A stretch of DNA of 64,000 nucleotides from an uncultured Lachnospiraceae bacterium (GCA_902765725.1 CACXAT010000001.1:62001-126000); one strand, 5' to 3'; positions 18,342 through 27,619 are shown, counted from the stretch's first letter. Notes: generated from the sequence alone by a model not told the origin. Made by a program: numbers and translations.

Positions 18342-20257
18342 CCCTCGTCAGCTCCCTTGCGGCGCAGCTCTCTCTCCGCATCCTCCAGGGCCGCGGCGAT
18401 TACCTGATCCATGTTGTAATACCGGTATGTTCCCAGCCGTCCTCCGAACAGTACCCTGTCCTTCGTCTCACTCTGCTGGGACAATGCCCTGTACTGCTCG
18501 TACAAAGCACTGTTCTTCTCATCATTGACCGGATAGTAGGGCTCCATCCCATCCTTCCACTCCATGGGATACTCCCTGGAGATGATGGTCTTCTTCTGCT
18601 GTCCGAATTCAAAATGCTTATGCTCGATGATCCTGGTCCAGGGCGTTTCGGCGTCCGTATAGTTCACGACCGCGTTGCCCTGATAATCCGGGATATTCAG
18701 GACCTCATCCTCAAACCGCACCGTGCGGTACTCCAGATGGCCCAGGCAGTAATCGAAATATTCGTCGATCGGTCCCGTATAGACGATCTTCTTCGCAATA
18801 TCCGGATGCTCGGCAATGAACGATTTATAATCCGTCCCCGTCAGGATCCTTGCCCCGGACAGCATCTTCTGGATGATCTGGGTGTAGCCGCCCACAGGGA
18901 TCCCCTGATAGCGGTCATTGAAATAGTTATTGTCATAGGTGAAGCGCAGCGGGATCCTGCGGATAATGAACGCGGGCAGATCCTTGCACTCACGCCCCCA
19001 CTGCTTCTGGGTATAGCCCTTGATCAGCTTCTCATAGACATCCGTGCCCACCAGAGAGAGCGCCTGCTCCTCCAGATTCTTCGGCTCCGTGATATGGAGG
19101 TCCGCGATCTGCCGGGCGATCTCATCCTTAGCCTCCTGGGGCGTCCGCACTCCCCACATGCGGCTGAAGGTATTCATGTTGAAGGGGAGATTGTACATCT
19201 CGTCATGCCAGCAGGCCACCGGCGCGTTGATGTAGTTGTTAAACTCCGCAAACTGGTTCACATACTCCCAGATCTTTTTGTCAGAGGTATGGAAGATGTG
19301 GGCACCGTAGCGATGGACGTTGATATCGTGCCGACGCTCGGTGTAGATATTGCCACCCACATGGTCCCGGCGCTCGATCACCAGCACCTTCTTGCCGTAT
19401 TTGCGCGCTTCATTGGCAAACACTGCCCCGTACAGTCCCGCTCCGACCACCAGATAGTCGAACTTCTCGTCCTGTTCCAGCGTTTTGCGGTCCTCCCGGA
19501 TCTTCCAGTCAAAGGAATAGACCTTATCCTCCCGGGTCGTATAGGCATTGCAGACCTGCTCCGTGTCCCCGCTCATCATGACCTGTCCGTGGTCAAGCCA
19601 GAGCACGTGGTCGCACAGCCTCTTCACGTCATTGATATTGTGGGAAACAAACAGAAGCGTCGTTCCGCCGGACAGCATCTGCTCCATGCGGTCATTGCAG
19701 CGCCTGCGGAACCTGGCGTCTCCGACCGCCAGCACCTCGTCCACGATCAGGACATCCGGATCCACCATGGTGGCTACGGAAAAGCCCAGACGGGCCTTCA
19801 TGCCCGAGGAGAAGTTCTTGATCGGCGAATCCAGGAAATGCCCCAGCTCCGCGAACTCAACGATCTCGTCAAAGTGCTCCTCCATGAATTCATGGGAGTG
19901 TCCCAGGACCGCGCCGTTCAGGAAGATATTCTCCCTCGCGGTCAGCTCCTGGTCAAAGCCCGCGCCCAGCTCGATCATCGGGGCGATCTTACCGCGCACC
20001 TTTACAGAGCCCTTGTAGGGCTTCATGACACCGGCGATGGTCTTGAGCAGGGTGCTCTTGCCGGAACCGTTGGTTCCGATCAGCCCCCAGGCCTCTCCCG
20101 GCTTCACATGCAGATCCACGTCCCGCAGCGCAAGGAATTCCTGGAAGGTCAGCTCGTGCTTCAGCTTCCGGATCGTATACTCTTTCAGATTATTTATCTT
20201 CTGGCTCGCCAGAGAAAAGCGGATCGTAAGATGATCCACATCGATCGCATTTTTCAT
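18338..20257 (-). CDS. fusion of ABC exporter ATPase (TagH/Wzt-like) and UDP-galactopyranose mutase
   Basis: One uninterrupted 639-codon frame holding two complete enzymes. Residues 1-245 are a teichoic-acid/O-antigen exporter ATPase with Walker A GTNGSGKST at 61-69, signature FSSGMKARL at 149-157, Walker B VLIVDEVLAVGD at 169-180 and His206. Residues 266-639 are a full-length FAD-dependent UDP-galactopyranose mutase: VVGAGLYGAV at 270-279, HVGGNIYTERR, HRYGAHIFHT, GYTQKQWG, PVGGYT, TGPIDEYFDY and the C-terminal FGGRLGTYRYYNMDQVI. The linker is about 20 charged residues. AGGAG lies nine bases before the ATG; no internal start with a good ribosome site was seen at the junction. It makes UDP-galactofuranose and powers the permease encoded next door. 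Confidence 0.9.
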   Translation of the reverse strand: MKNAIDVDHLTIRFSLASQKINNLKEYTIRKLKHELTFQEFLALRDVDLHVKPGEAWGLIGTNGSGKSTLLKTIAGVMKPYKGSVKVRGKIAPMIELGAGFDQELTARENIFLNGAVLGHSHEFMEEHFDEIVEFAELGHFLDSPIKNFSSGMKARLGFSVATMVDPDVLIVDEVLAVGDARFRRRCNDRMEQMLSGGTTLLFVSHNINDVKRLCDHVLWLDHGQVMMSGDTEQVCNAYTTREDKVYSFDWKIREDRKTLEQDEKFDYLVVGAGLYGAVFANEARKYGKKVLVIERRDHVGGNIYTERRHDINVHRYGAHIFHTSDKKIWEYVNQFAEFNNYINAPVACWHDEMYNLPFNMNTFSRMWGVRTPQEAKDEIARQIADLHITEPKNLEEQALSLVGTDVYEKLIKGYTQKQWGRECKDLPAFIIRRIPLRFTYDNNYFNDRYQGIPVGGYTQIIQKMLSGARILTGTDYKSFIAEHPDIAKKIVYTGPIDEYFDYCLGHLEYRTVRFEDEVLNIPDYQGNAVVNYTDAETPWTRIIEHKHFEFGQQKKTIISREYPMEWKDGMEPYYPVNDEKNSALYEQYRALSQQSETKDRVLFGGRLGTYRYYNMDQVIAAALEDAERELRRKGADEG

Positions 20258-20283
20258 CTTATCTCACTCCTGAGTCGGTCAGC

Positions 20284-21075
20284 TTACAGGTACAGAATGA
20301 ACCGGTCCTGATTCTTCTTGAATTCATACAGGCCAAGCACCATCATGACAACCGCCCAGATGCATCCGCCGATGACATACCCGGCCCCCGGGATCCTGCC
20401 GTACAGCGCGCAGTCCCTGAACTGCAACACATAGCAGTACATGGGATTAAAGAACCGGATCACCACCTGAAGCAGGTTCGGCAGCCGTTCGATGGGATAA
20501 AAGATCGGCGTCAGATAGGTCCACGCAACGCACACCGCATGATAGATGTACTCGATATCCCGGAAGAAAACGTTCATCTGCGCCAGCAGGAAGCTCAGGC
20601 CCAGAGAGAACAGGTACAGCTGGATCAGGATCAGCGGAAGAAACACCATCTGCCAGTAAAACGGAGAGCGTGTCGCGATCATGACGATCAGGAACGCCCC
20701 GAAGGAAAACACCGTTTCGATAAAGGTGCTGGATACCTTCGACAGAGTAAATACGTATTTCGGGATAAATGTCTTCTTGAGAAGCGCGGCGTTGCCGCTT
20801 ACGCTCTTGAGGCCGGCCTGTGTCGCCGACTTCATGAATTCCATCAGCACACGCCCGGTCAGCAGATAGATGGGATAGTTCTCAATATTGCGCTTGAACA
20901 TGGCAGAGAAGACCACGGTCAGCACGATCATGATCAGCAGAGGGTTCAGGATACTCCAGACATACCCGAAGAAGCTTCTGCGGTATTTGAGCTTGATGTC
21001 CCTCTTCACCAGTTCAGTGATCAGATTAGAGTATTGCATCAGTACCTTCCAGCGGTACTTCAGTGTATTTTTCAT
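20284..21075 (-). CDS. ABC-2 type polysaccharide/teichoic acid exporter permease (TagG/Wzm-like)
   Basis: A 263-residue membrane protein with six predicted helices. The ATG at 21075 (MKNTLKYRW) fits the family start; the frame is open 45 bases further upstream. Landmarks are VKRDIKLKYRRSFFGYVWSI, the cytosolic gate helix that contacts the ATPase, then NPLLIMIVLTVVFS, and the C-terminal WTYLTPIFYPIERLP. It lies 27 bases upstream of the ATPase-mutase fusion, its obvious partner. Exports a lipid-linked glycan or teichoic-type polymer across the membrane. Confidence 0.9.
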   Translation of the reverse strand: MKNTLKYRWKVLMQYSNLITELVKRDIKLKYRRSFFGYVWSILNPLLIMIVLTVVFSAMFKRNIENYPIYLLTGRVLMEFMKSATQAGLKSVSGNAALLKKTFIPKYVFTLSKVSSTFIETVFSFGAFLIVMIATRSPFYWQMVFLPLILIQLYLFSLGLSFLLAQMNVFFRDIEYIYHAVCVAWTYLTPIFYPIERLPNLLQVVIRFFNPMYCYVLQFRDCALYGRIPGAGYVIGGCIWAVVMMVLGLYEFKKNQDRFILYL

Positions 21076-21091
21076 CCTGTAAAGTTCCCCT

Positions 21092-22279
21092 TCACTGGCC
21101 AAGTTTCGAATAGTCGACACGGATCATGGCAAGAACACTGAGCGAGTCATCTGCCGCGTCATTGCCATAGTCCATCAGCCGCCCGTCTTTCGTAAGGAAG
21201 GCAGCGGTTCCCTCTTCATGCCCCGGCGTGGACAGCCATACATCCGCTCCGGGAGTGGTAAACAGTTTTTCCTTCTTGTAGCGCGCAGCTTCCGCGCTGT
21301 CCGGTATGCGGATCTTATCCTGCGCCGCAGGACCGCCCTGTGTCCCGTACTTGCGGTTCGCAGAGGGAGCATGCTCCATCAGGACCATGGCCTCCTGCTC
21401 CGCAGGCGCAAAGGCCGACAGCGCTTCCGTATTCAGATACTCCCGCAGGGAGCATTCTGACCAGAAAGCCTCCTCCGGATCCTCCGCAAATGCGCGCGGA
21501 CCGAAGATATCCTTCCTGTCGATGGTTTTCAGGATCAGCTGCAACTGGGTGTCCTCCTTCTCCAGCACGACCCAGGTAAACTCTCCAAAGTCTACGGTAT
21601 CGCCGACCTGCGCGTCGCCCAGGACCGTTTTTTCTTCCAGCTCCCGCTGTTTGAGATACTTCTGGTTGTAATACTCAGCCTGCTCTCTGGCATCCAGGAA
21701 GTCTCCCATCTTCATGAAGCGGTTTCTGGCAGATACATAGACGCCCGCCATGCCCTCCAGCTTCGCCGCGGCATATCCCATCAGCCCGCTGGAAAAGAGC
21801 AGGACCACCGCTGCCGCCACGATCAGCACAGCGGCAAGGTGCGTGATCCGTTTCCGGTTCGTCTTTCTGGCAAAAGCATCCGCCTGCTCCTTCGCGCGCG
21901 CGCACAGCTGCTGCGCGTCCTCATACTCTCCCAGAGCGGCAGACTCCTTCTCTACCTTCCTGAACTCATCCTCTGTCGCAGCTTCCTCAAAGTGCAGGTG
22001 CGCGGCCTTCAGGTCCGCAGCCTTCTTCTCCTGCTCGGCCTTCTGCCTGCCAAGATCAAACTGCTCCTTCAGCTCCTTTGCCCTTGCGTCGTCAGGGATC
22101 TGCATGACCAGCTTCTCCGCCTGGCGGTAATTCTCGATCCGGTACGCAGGCGATACGATAAACTGATCCGCCTCCATCCGGTCCATGGCCCTGCGCAGAA
22201 TATCCTCATCCGACTCAAACAGGACCTCTTCTTTTTTCTTCTTTTTATTGAGATAATCAGTCAGTCTGATCTTTGCCAT
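21092..22279 (-). CDS. single-pass membrane protein with DUF6273-like domain
   Basis: A 395-residue protein of unknown function. Residues 1-160 are cytosolic, lysine/glutamate-rich and probably helical (tetratricopeptide-like spacing around AEKLVMQIPDDARAKELKEQF). One membrane helix lies near 170-192. The extracytoplasmic part has VDFGEFTWVVLEKEDTQLQLILK near 235-255 and DPEEAFWSECSLREYLNTE near 285, the pattern of DUF6273 domains found in gut Firmicutes surface proteins. The ATG at 22279 is preferred over an upstream in-frame start; it overlaps the preceding gene by 23 bases. Its place between a pyruvyl transferase and exporter genes suggests a role in polymer export or sensing, which is inference. 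Confidence 0.65.
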   Translation of the reverse strand: MAKIRLTDYLNKKKKKEEVLFESDEDILRRAMDRMEADQFIVSPAYRIENYRQAEKLVMQIPDDARAKELKEQFDLGRQKAEQEKKAADLKAAHLHFEEAATEDEFRKVEKESAALGEYEDAQQLCARAKEQADAFARKTNRKRITHLAAVLIVAAAVVLLFSSGLMGYAAAKLEGMAGVYVSARNRFMKMGDFLDAREQAEYYNQKYLKQRELEEKTVLGDAQVGDTVDFGEFTWVVLEKEDTQLQLILKTIDRKDIFGPRAFAEDPEEAFWSECSLREYLNTEALSAFAPAEQEAMVLMEHAPSANRKYGTQGGPAAQDKIRIPDSAEAARYKKEKLFTTPGADVWLSTPGHEEGTAAFLTKDGRLMDYGNDAADDSLSVLAMIRVDYSKLGQ

Positions 22280-23591
22280 CCGGCTTCTCCCCAAGCTTTC
22301 TCTGCAGATCGTTGTACTTGTCATAGATCCGCTTGAACTTGCGCTCCAGTTTCAGTTTCATCTCCGCGTCTTTCGTCCCGCGGTAGGGCGCGAGACGCTG
22401 CGTCAGCTCTTCCATCGTATAGGGCCTGGCGCCTGCCTTGTCCGGGCAGAGTGAATCCCGGATGCCTTCAAACAGATTCGTGTACAGGCGATACATATAT
22501 TCCGTATCCTTCACGACTCCGCCCCTGATCGCATCCTCCAGCACATCCGCCACATGCTTCGCCGTCAGATCCGCGCAGCCGACCACCCGGTCAGAGTATC
22601 CCATGCTGTCATAAAAGCCCGGGACTTTATTGTTCCACTGCAGGCCGACAGAGGGGATCTGGCAGGAATAGGCAACGATGCTCGGGTGCAGTCTGCAGGA
22701 AATGACCCCGTCGCAGGCTGAGATCTCCGAGAACATCTGCTCCGGAGAGAGCATGTTCGGCACACATTTCTTTTTCGGAATGCCGCATTCGGTGATCAGC
22801 TTCTGCAGGGTAGCCTCATCCGCGAAATGACCGCTGGTCATGTAGCGGCACTCATAGCCCCGCTCCTCCAATTCTGCGTAGAGATCACGGTACAGCTCCA
22901 CCACCTTCTCATGGGCAAAGGGCATCCGGTTGTCTTCAAATCCCCGCTCTCTGAGGACGAACACGCCGATCCGCTTCCTGCCCCGCCCCGCACTCTGCCT
23001 GCGGGAGAACTTCCTGAAGATCCGGTCGCAGAAGACCGCCGGATCCGGCACCTTATCGATCATAAGGTCCTCTCTGGTCCGTATGCTGCACAGCGCATCA
23101 TAATCATCGCGGGTCGTGATCCGCTTTACGCAGGGGAGATTGGCCGCCTGGCGGATGCGCTGGCACTTGGGGCTGTTCTCGTCATAAGCCTCGATCCCGA
23201 TCGCAGAAAAAACGACCGGCTTGCCGTATTCGGCTGCCAGCTCAATGGTAAGACAGGTCCTCTCATAAAAGATCTGATAGAGATGGTTGAACATCGGCGC
23301 GCCGCCAAAGAGCACCAGGTCGCAGGAAGAGATCGTCCTCCTCGCGTCCTCCAGATCCTTCGGATCCCTCTTCTCCACGTAGCGCTTCGGAACCAGCCCC
23401 GCGTCTCTGCTGATGATCGAATACCGCAGGGGACTGATATGCAGATTCTTCATGACCGTCCTGACCAGGGCGATGTCACTTGCCTCCAGAATCTGATCCC
23501 CGCAGTTATCGGATCCTCTGTTCGTGATCAGCAGGATCCTCTTGGGATGGAACAGTTTTGTCTTCAGTTTTTTCAGATAATCTTTCCACAT
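22257..23591 (-). CDS. polysaccharide pyruvyl transferase family protein
   Basis: A 444-residue GT-B-like protein of the family of CsaB/WcaK (PF04230 type). Marks are ILLITNRGSDNCGDQILEAS at 19-38, the strand SCDLVLFGGAPMFN near 90, VFSAIGIEAYDE near 125, and the C-terminal CDGVISCRLHPSIVAYSCQIPSVGL near 305-330, whose RLH triad is family-wide. Members put pyruvate ketals on wall glycans or act as related transferases. First gene of the exporter operon; the start has no strong Shine-Dalgarno sequence. Substrate cannot be read from the sequence. Confidence 0.8.
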   Translation of the reverse strand: MWKDYLKKLKTKLFHPKRILLITNRGSDNCGDQILEASDIALVRTVMKNLHISPLRYSIISRDAGLVPKRYVEKRDPKDLEDARRTISSCDLVLFGGAPMFNHLYQIFYERTCLTIELAAEYGKPVVFSAIGIEAYDENSPKCQRIRQAANLPCVKRITTRDDYDALCSIRTREDLMIDKVPDPAVFCDRIFRKFSRRQSAGRGRKRIGVFVLRERGFEDNRMPFAHEKVVELYRDLYAELEERGYECRYMTSGHFADEATLQKLITECGIPKKKCVPNMLSPEQMFSEISACDGVISCRLHPSIVAYSCQIPSVGLQWNNKVPGFYDSMGYSDRVVGCADLTAKHVADVLEDAIRGGVVKDTEYMYRLYTNLFEGIRDSLCPDKAGARPYTMEELTQRLAPYRGTKDAEMKLKLERKFKRIYDKYNDLQRKLGEKPDGKDQTD

Positions 23592-23637
23592 ACCGTCGTC
23601 CAGGCCGCCCCGGGCCTGCTCCTGAACTGTTTCCTGA

Positions 23638-23666
23638 AGTATACATGATGCCTGTAAAAAAGTCCA
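23638..23666 (-). promoter_or_regulatory. promoter of the exporter operon (minus strand)
   Basis: TGGACT (23661-23666) and TATACT (23638-23643) are 17 bases apart on the minus strand, 47 bases before the pyruvyl transferase start. It lies back to back with a plus-strand promoter. Confidence 0.55.
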
Positions 23667-23672
23667 CCAAGG

Positions 23673-23701
23673 TTGAATTCCACGGTCCCTGCTGATAGAA
23701 T
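23673..23701 (+). promoter_or_regulatory. promoter of the 931-residue transferase gene
   Basis: TTGAAT (23673-23678) and TAGAAT (23696-23701) on the plus strand, spaced by 17 bases. The expected start of transcription falls at or just before the ATG at 23709, leaving almost no leader. Confidence 0.45.
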
Positions 23702-23708
23702 CAGAACC

Positions 23709-26504
23709 ATGAATACGATGAATAATACATTAATAACCATCATCTGGATACTGTCGGAAAGCAGGAAAGCCAATACCACCACGCTCAAGAGCCTCCGGGA
23801 AAACCTGGGCCGCTGCAGCGCAAAGCATGAGGTCCTGCTCTACAGCCCGGGCGACACGTCTCTTCCGAAGGACCTTCCCTCACAGAGCACATCGCTCCCC
23901 GGGGCGCCTGACTGCGCCCTGACCTTCTGCGATGCCCAGGGGCGGACGGATACGCAGATCTACCAGGCCGCATCTGAGCTTGCCCAGGGCAGCTACGTGA
24001 CGATGCTCTGCGGAGGCGACCGGTGGTCCCCGAATCTGCTCAGCGCCGTGGAGGCGCGCATCCGGGAGCTCAAAGACAGCGCTCCCGGGCTTCTGATGAC
24101 CCGGAAAAGGGACCTGTATGACCGCGGGCTTCATTTCGCGCAGGAAGAGATGCAGGAGGTCAGCTTCTCCCGGAAGGCCCTCCAGAACAGGAAGTTTGCC
24201 CGCAGCCAGACCATAGACCTGGCTGAAAGATATGAGCTTCAGCCGCTGTACCTGGGCGGGACCTTTGTCAGGCGGGATCTGTTCACTGCCGGAAGATTCC
24301 ATGAAGAGTACGCTCTTGAGACAGAGCGCGCTTATTTTATGGACCTTCTCAGGGAAGAGATGAAGTTCGAGCTGGTCGGCGGAGTTTTCTACTACTCAGC
24401 CCCCGGGCGGGAGGGAAATGTATCCATCTTCCCGGATGTGTATAAGAGGGAATGGTACTTTGATTCCATCTCCGACTTCTGGATCCCGTACCTGACCAGG
24501 CTTCAGGAGGAGGGCGGCATACCGCTCTTTATCCAGTACAACTGCATGTTTTCCCTGCGCTCCAAGCTCCTTGCCAACAAGGACAATCAGAACAAGCACC
24601 TGCTTGACTCAGAAGATCTGGAGCAGTTCTACAGTCTTGGCGGACGCATGCTCCGTCTTCTTTCCGACCGCGCCATCTTCAACTCGGATTCCCTGCTGGC
24701 GCTTCATTTCAGCAGAGGAGACGCCCTTGTATATGCATACATGAAATACGGCCTCTCCTTTAAGTTCAATACCATCAGGGCGAACGGAGAGACCTGGCTT
24801 GCGGTGGGCGACTATATCGTTGACCACCTGCGCATCTGCGATCTGGAGACGGAGATCCGCTGGATGAACTGGAAAAACGGCATCCTCCATATCGACGGGG
24901 AGGCGGACCCTCTCCTGTACCATCTGGCAGATGAGCTCGTCATGGACTACGGCGGCGTACGGTATCCGCTCCAGTATAACGGAAGCTATGCCCTGTACAA
25001 GTTCTTCGGGCAGTCCGCCTACAAGAAGCAGCCCTTCGAACTGGATCTTCCCCTGGAGGGTCCCGCCCGGGGTCAGACCCTGACGATCCTTGCCAGGGTG
25101 GAAGATGAAGAATTCCCGATCCGTTATTCCTACCGCTCCCACTACAGCCGCATGTCTGACGTGTGCCGCACCTCCCACTGGTGCTTCGGCCCGCGCAGCC
25201 GCTACCTGATGAGCCGCAGAAAAGACAGCACCTCCATGAAGATCCACAACGCGAACGTCTTCACCCGCTTCGCCTGGGAAACGGTCCTGCTGTTCAATAT
25301 GTTCTTCACCTTCGATACCAAGTACTGGCAGTTTATCATCGTCAGACTGGGTTATCATCTTGCGCGGCCATTCCTCAAGCGCAAAAAGATCTGGCTGTAT
25401 TTTGACAAGATCTACAAGGGCGGAGACTCCGCGGAATACCTGTATCGCTATGCAGTGGCACAGAAGGATCCCGGCATCGCTCATTACTACCTGATCGACA
25501 AAAATACTCCGGATTACAAGAGGCTTGTCGCAGACGGCTACAAACCGCTGGTGCGAAAGACGTTCATGCACCGACTGGTCTTCATGCTCGCGGATATGAT
25601 GGTAATCTCCAATTCCACCGCATACCAGTTCAACAACTTCGGAAAGATCAACTCCTCCTTCGTGCGGGACCTGATCGATTCCCATGCGGTCTGCGTGCAG
25701 CACGGCATGTCGGTCCAGAAGATCGCCATGGCCCAGCAGAGGCTCCGCGACAATACGAGGCTGTACTTCTGCGCGTCAAAATATGAGATCGAGAATCTGT
25801 CCAAGCCGATCTACGGTTATGAGGGACAGTTCAGAAGCGTTCTGAAGCTGACCGGCGTTCCCCGCCACGACGGCCTGGTCGACCGCCATAAGAAGCAGAT
25901 CATGATCAGCCCGACCTGGCGCATGCAGGCATCCATGAAGATCCGCACCTCCGAGGGCGAAGCACGGGATTACAACCCGCTCTTCAGAGAGACCTCCTAC
26001 TACAGGGTGTACAACAGCCTGATCAACGACCCGCGCCTTCTCGAGGCCGCCCGCAAGTACGGCTACAGAATCAAATATGTCCTTCACCCGATCGTAAGCG
26101 TTCAGGCAAAGGACTTCGATAAAAATGAATATGTAGATATCGTTCCGTCGATCGGCGACATGAGCTACGAGGATCTGTTCTGCGAATCCGCGCTGATGGT
26201 CACAGACTTCTCCGGCGTCCAGTTTGACTTCGCCTACATGAGAAAGCCAGTTCTCTATCTGCACAGCAATGAGATCCCGGCGCATTACGAGGAAGGCACC
26301 TTCTTCTACGACACCATGGCATTTGGCGAGATCGCCCATACCAACGAAGAGCTGATCGACCTTCTGGTCGAATACATGGCAGCGGGCTGCCAGATGAAGC
26401 CGGAGTACGTCCGCCGGGCAGATGACTTCTTCGCATTCAGCGATCACAACAACTGCAAGCGGGTCTACGACACGATGATCGAATACCAGAGGGAGAACCT
26501 GTAA
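23709..26504 (+). CDS. bifunctional-type glycosyltransferase / CDP-glycerol glycerophosphotransferase
   Basis: A 931-residue protein. The N-terminal ~200 residues resemble a family 2 glycosyltransferase fold but lack a clear DXD; the equivalent place reads MLCGGDRWSPN, so activity is doubtful. A middle beta-rich region follows (about 350-530). Residues ~550-930 are a TagF-like glycerophosphotransferase: VCVQHGMSVQKI near 680, LTGVPRHDGL, ISPTWRMQASMKIR near 745, VLHPIVSVQAKD near 800 and ALMVTDFSGVQFDFAYMRKP near 845. This layout is common in Firmicutes wall-polymer clusters. The ATG at 23709 or 23718 is used; neither has a good ribosome site, and an in-frame TTG lies at 23673. It is the only plus-strand gene in the glycan cluster. 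Confidence 0.82.
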   Translation: MNTMNNTLITIIWILSESRKANTTTLKSLRENLGRCSAKHEVLLYSPGDTSLPKDLPSQSTSLPGAPDCALTFCDAQGRTDTQIYQAASELAQGSYVTMLCGGDRWSPNLLSAVEARIRELKDSAPGLLMTRKRDLYDRGLHFAQEEMQEVSFSRKALQNRKFARSQTIDLAERYELQPLYLGGTFVRRDLFTAGRFHEEYALETERAYFMDLLREEMKFELVGGVFYYSAPGREGNVSIFPDVYKREWYFDSISDFWIPYLTRLQEEGGIPLFIQYNCMFSLRSKLLANKDNQNKHLLDSEDLEQFYSLGGRMLRLLSDRAIFNSDSLLALHFSRGDALVYAYMKYGLSFKFNTIRANGETWLAVGDYIVDHLRICDLETEIRWMNWKNGILHIDGEADPLLYHLADELVMDYGGVRYPLQYNGSYALYKFFGQSAYKKQPFELDLPLEGPARGQTLTILARVEDEEFPIRYSYRSHYSRMSDVCRTSHWCFGPRSRYLMSRRKDSTSMKIHNANVFTRFAWETVLLFNMFFTFDTKYWQFIIVRLGYHLARPFLKRKKIWLYFDKIYKGGDSAEYLYRYAVAQKDPGIAHYYLIDKNTPDYKRLVADGYKPLVRKTFMHRLVFMLADMMVISNSTAYQFNNFGKINSSFVRDLIDSHAVCVQHGMSVQKIAMAQQRLRDNTRLYFCASKYEIENLSKPIYGYEGQFRSVLKLTGVPRHDGLVDRHKKQIMISPTWRMQASMKIRTSEGEARDYNPLFRETSYYRVYNSLINDPRLLEAARKYGYRIKYVLHPIVSVQAKDFDKNEYVDIVPSIGDMSYEDLFCESALMVTDFSGVQFDFAYMRKPVLYLHSNEIPAHYEEGTFFYDTMAFGEIAHTNEELIDLLVEYMAAGCQMKPEYVRRADDFFAFSDHNNCKRVYDTMIEYQRENL

Positions 26505-26542
26505 GCTGTCCCGGCGAATCAGATCTACATGGATTCATCACC

Positions 26543-27619
26543 TTACAGCTGTACCCGGATGCTCTCCAGGATCCGGCCCGCCATCTCTTTCAGACCGGTC
26601 TGAGGTTTCCAGCCAAGGGCCAGGAACTTATCCGCATTCAGTTTCATGACAGAGCTTGGGGCATACCCCAGGCTCTTTGTGTCTTCCGGGATATCGATGA
26701 CCAGCTTCGACTGCCCGGTCTTATCCAGGGATGCGAAGACCTCTCCCAGCTGCCGGATCGAGCAGAAGGTATCCGGATTGCAGATATTGTACGCCTCCCC
26801 GTTTTCTCCATTCAGCAGCAGAAACAGAATGCCGGTCAGGGCATCCGCCGTGTACAGATAACAGTTCGCCTTGTCCCCCTTCGTATGAAGGACGATGTCC
26901 TCCCCGGAGATCGCACTGCGGGCGAACTGACCGATGACCCGTTTATCTGCCGGATCGATCCCCGGGCCGGAGGTTGCCGCAAGCCGCGCCATCTTTACCG
27001 GCACGCCATATTCAGAGGCATAGGCCGTGCACAGACATTCGCACATCCTCTTTCCCTCGGAATAGCTGCTTCTCACCTGCACAGGATCGATAAAGCCCAG
27101 GTCTTTCTCCCGGATCTCTCCCGCGTCCTCCGGCGTAACCCCGTATACCTCCATCGAAGACAGATAGACCACGCTCTCCATCCTGCAGCGGGCCGCATAT
27201 TCCAGCATGATTCTGGTTCCGCAGACCGCGGTAAGGATCGTCTCCACAGGCTGCTCCACCATCAGCTTCGACACCGTGTTGGCGGCGGTATGGATCAGAA
27301 AGTCCGCGTGAAGATCTTCGGCAGGCGTTTCTGTGATATCCTGCACCACGAAGGTCAGCCGTTTTTCCAGGTCCTGCCCGGCGATGCCGTCAAAGATCCG
27401 CTCCGCCTTCTCCCGGCTTCGGACAAATGCCTGTATGTGAAGACCCAGTTCGTATCTCTCATCTGCCAGAAGGAGCGCATATACCAGCAGCCTGCCCAGA
27501 AGGCCCGTCGCGCCGGTCACCGCGACCGTCCTGCCGCGAAGCCGCTCCCAGTCGATCTGTTCTGAGCCTGCCACTGCCTCCATGTCTTCCCTGATATACG
27601 GATTCTCTGTCATGTTCAT
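26543..27619 (-). CDS. NAD(P)-dependent epimerase/dehydratase family protein
   Basis: A 358-residue extended short-chain dehydrogenase. The nucleotide-binding motif TGATGLLGRLL is near 33-43, the central YLSSMEVYG carries the Ser, and SYSEGKRM carries the YxxxK pair (about 150 and 165-172). Such enzymes act on nucleotide-activated sugars or polyols. The ATG at 27619 has AGGAG nine bases upstream. It follows an IspD-like cytidylyltransferase, which would fit a CDP-polyol route, but a UDP- or dTDP-sugar substrate is as possible. A paralogue is at 29605-30690. Its end faces the end of the plus-strand transferase with 38 bases between; no clear terminator is seen there. Confidence 0.8.
   Translation of the reverse strand: MNMTENPYIREDMEAVAGSEQIDWERLRGRTVAVTGATGLLGRLLVYALLLADERYELGLHIQAFVRSREKAERIFDGIAGQDLEKRLTFVVQDITETPAEDLHADFLIHTAANTVSKLMVEQPVETILTAVCGTRIMLEYAARCRMESVVYLSSMEVYGVTPEDAGEIREKDLGFIDPVQVRSSYSEGKRMCECLCTAYASEYGVPVKMARLAATSGPGIDPADKRVIGQFARSAISGEDIVLHTKGDKANCYLYTADALTGILFLLLNGENGEAYNICNPDTFCSIRQLGEVFASLDKTGQSKLVIDIPEDTKSLGYAPSSVMKLNADKFLALGWKPQTGLKEMAGRILESIRVQL

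Noticed and set aside
18614..20311. 565-codon plus-strand frame opposite the ATPase-mutase fusion
   Set aside because: It is the antisense shadow of a gene whose two domains are recognised in full; its translation has no family features and is rich in histidine, arginine and leucine in the way shadows are.
24609..25703. 364-codon minus-strand frame opposite the 931-residue transferase
   Set aside because: Antisense to a recognised glycerophosphotransferase; no motif, no ribosome site.
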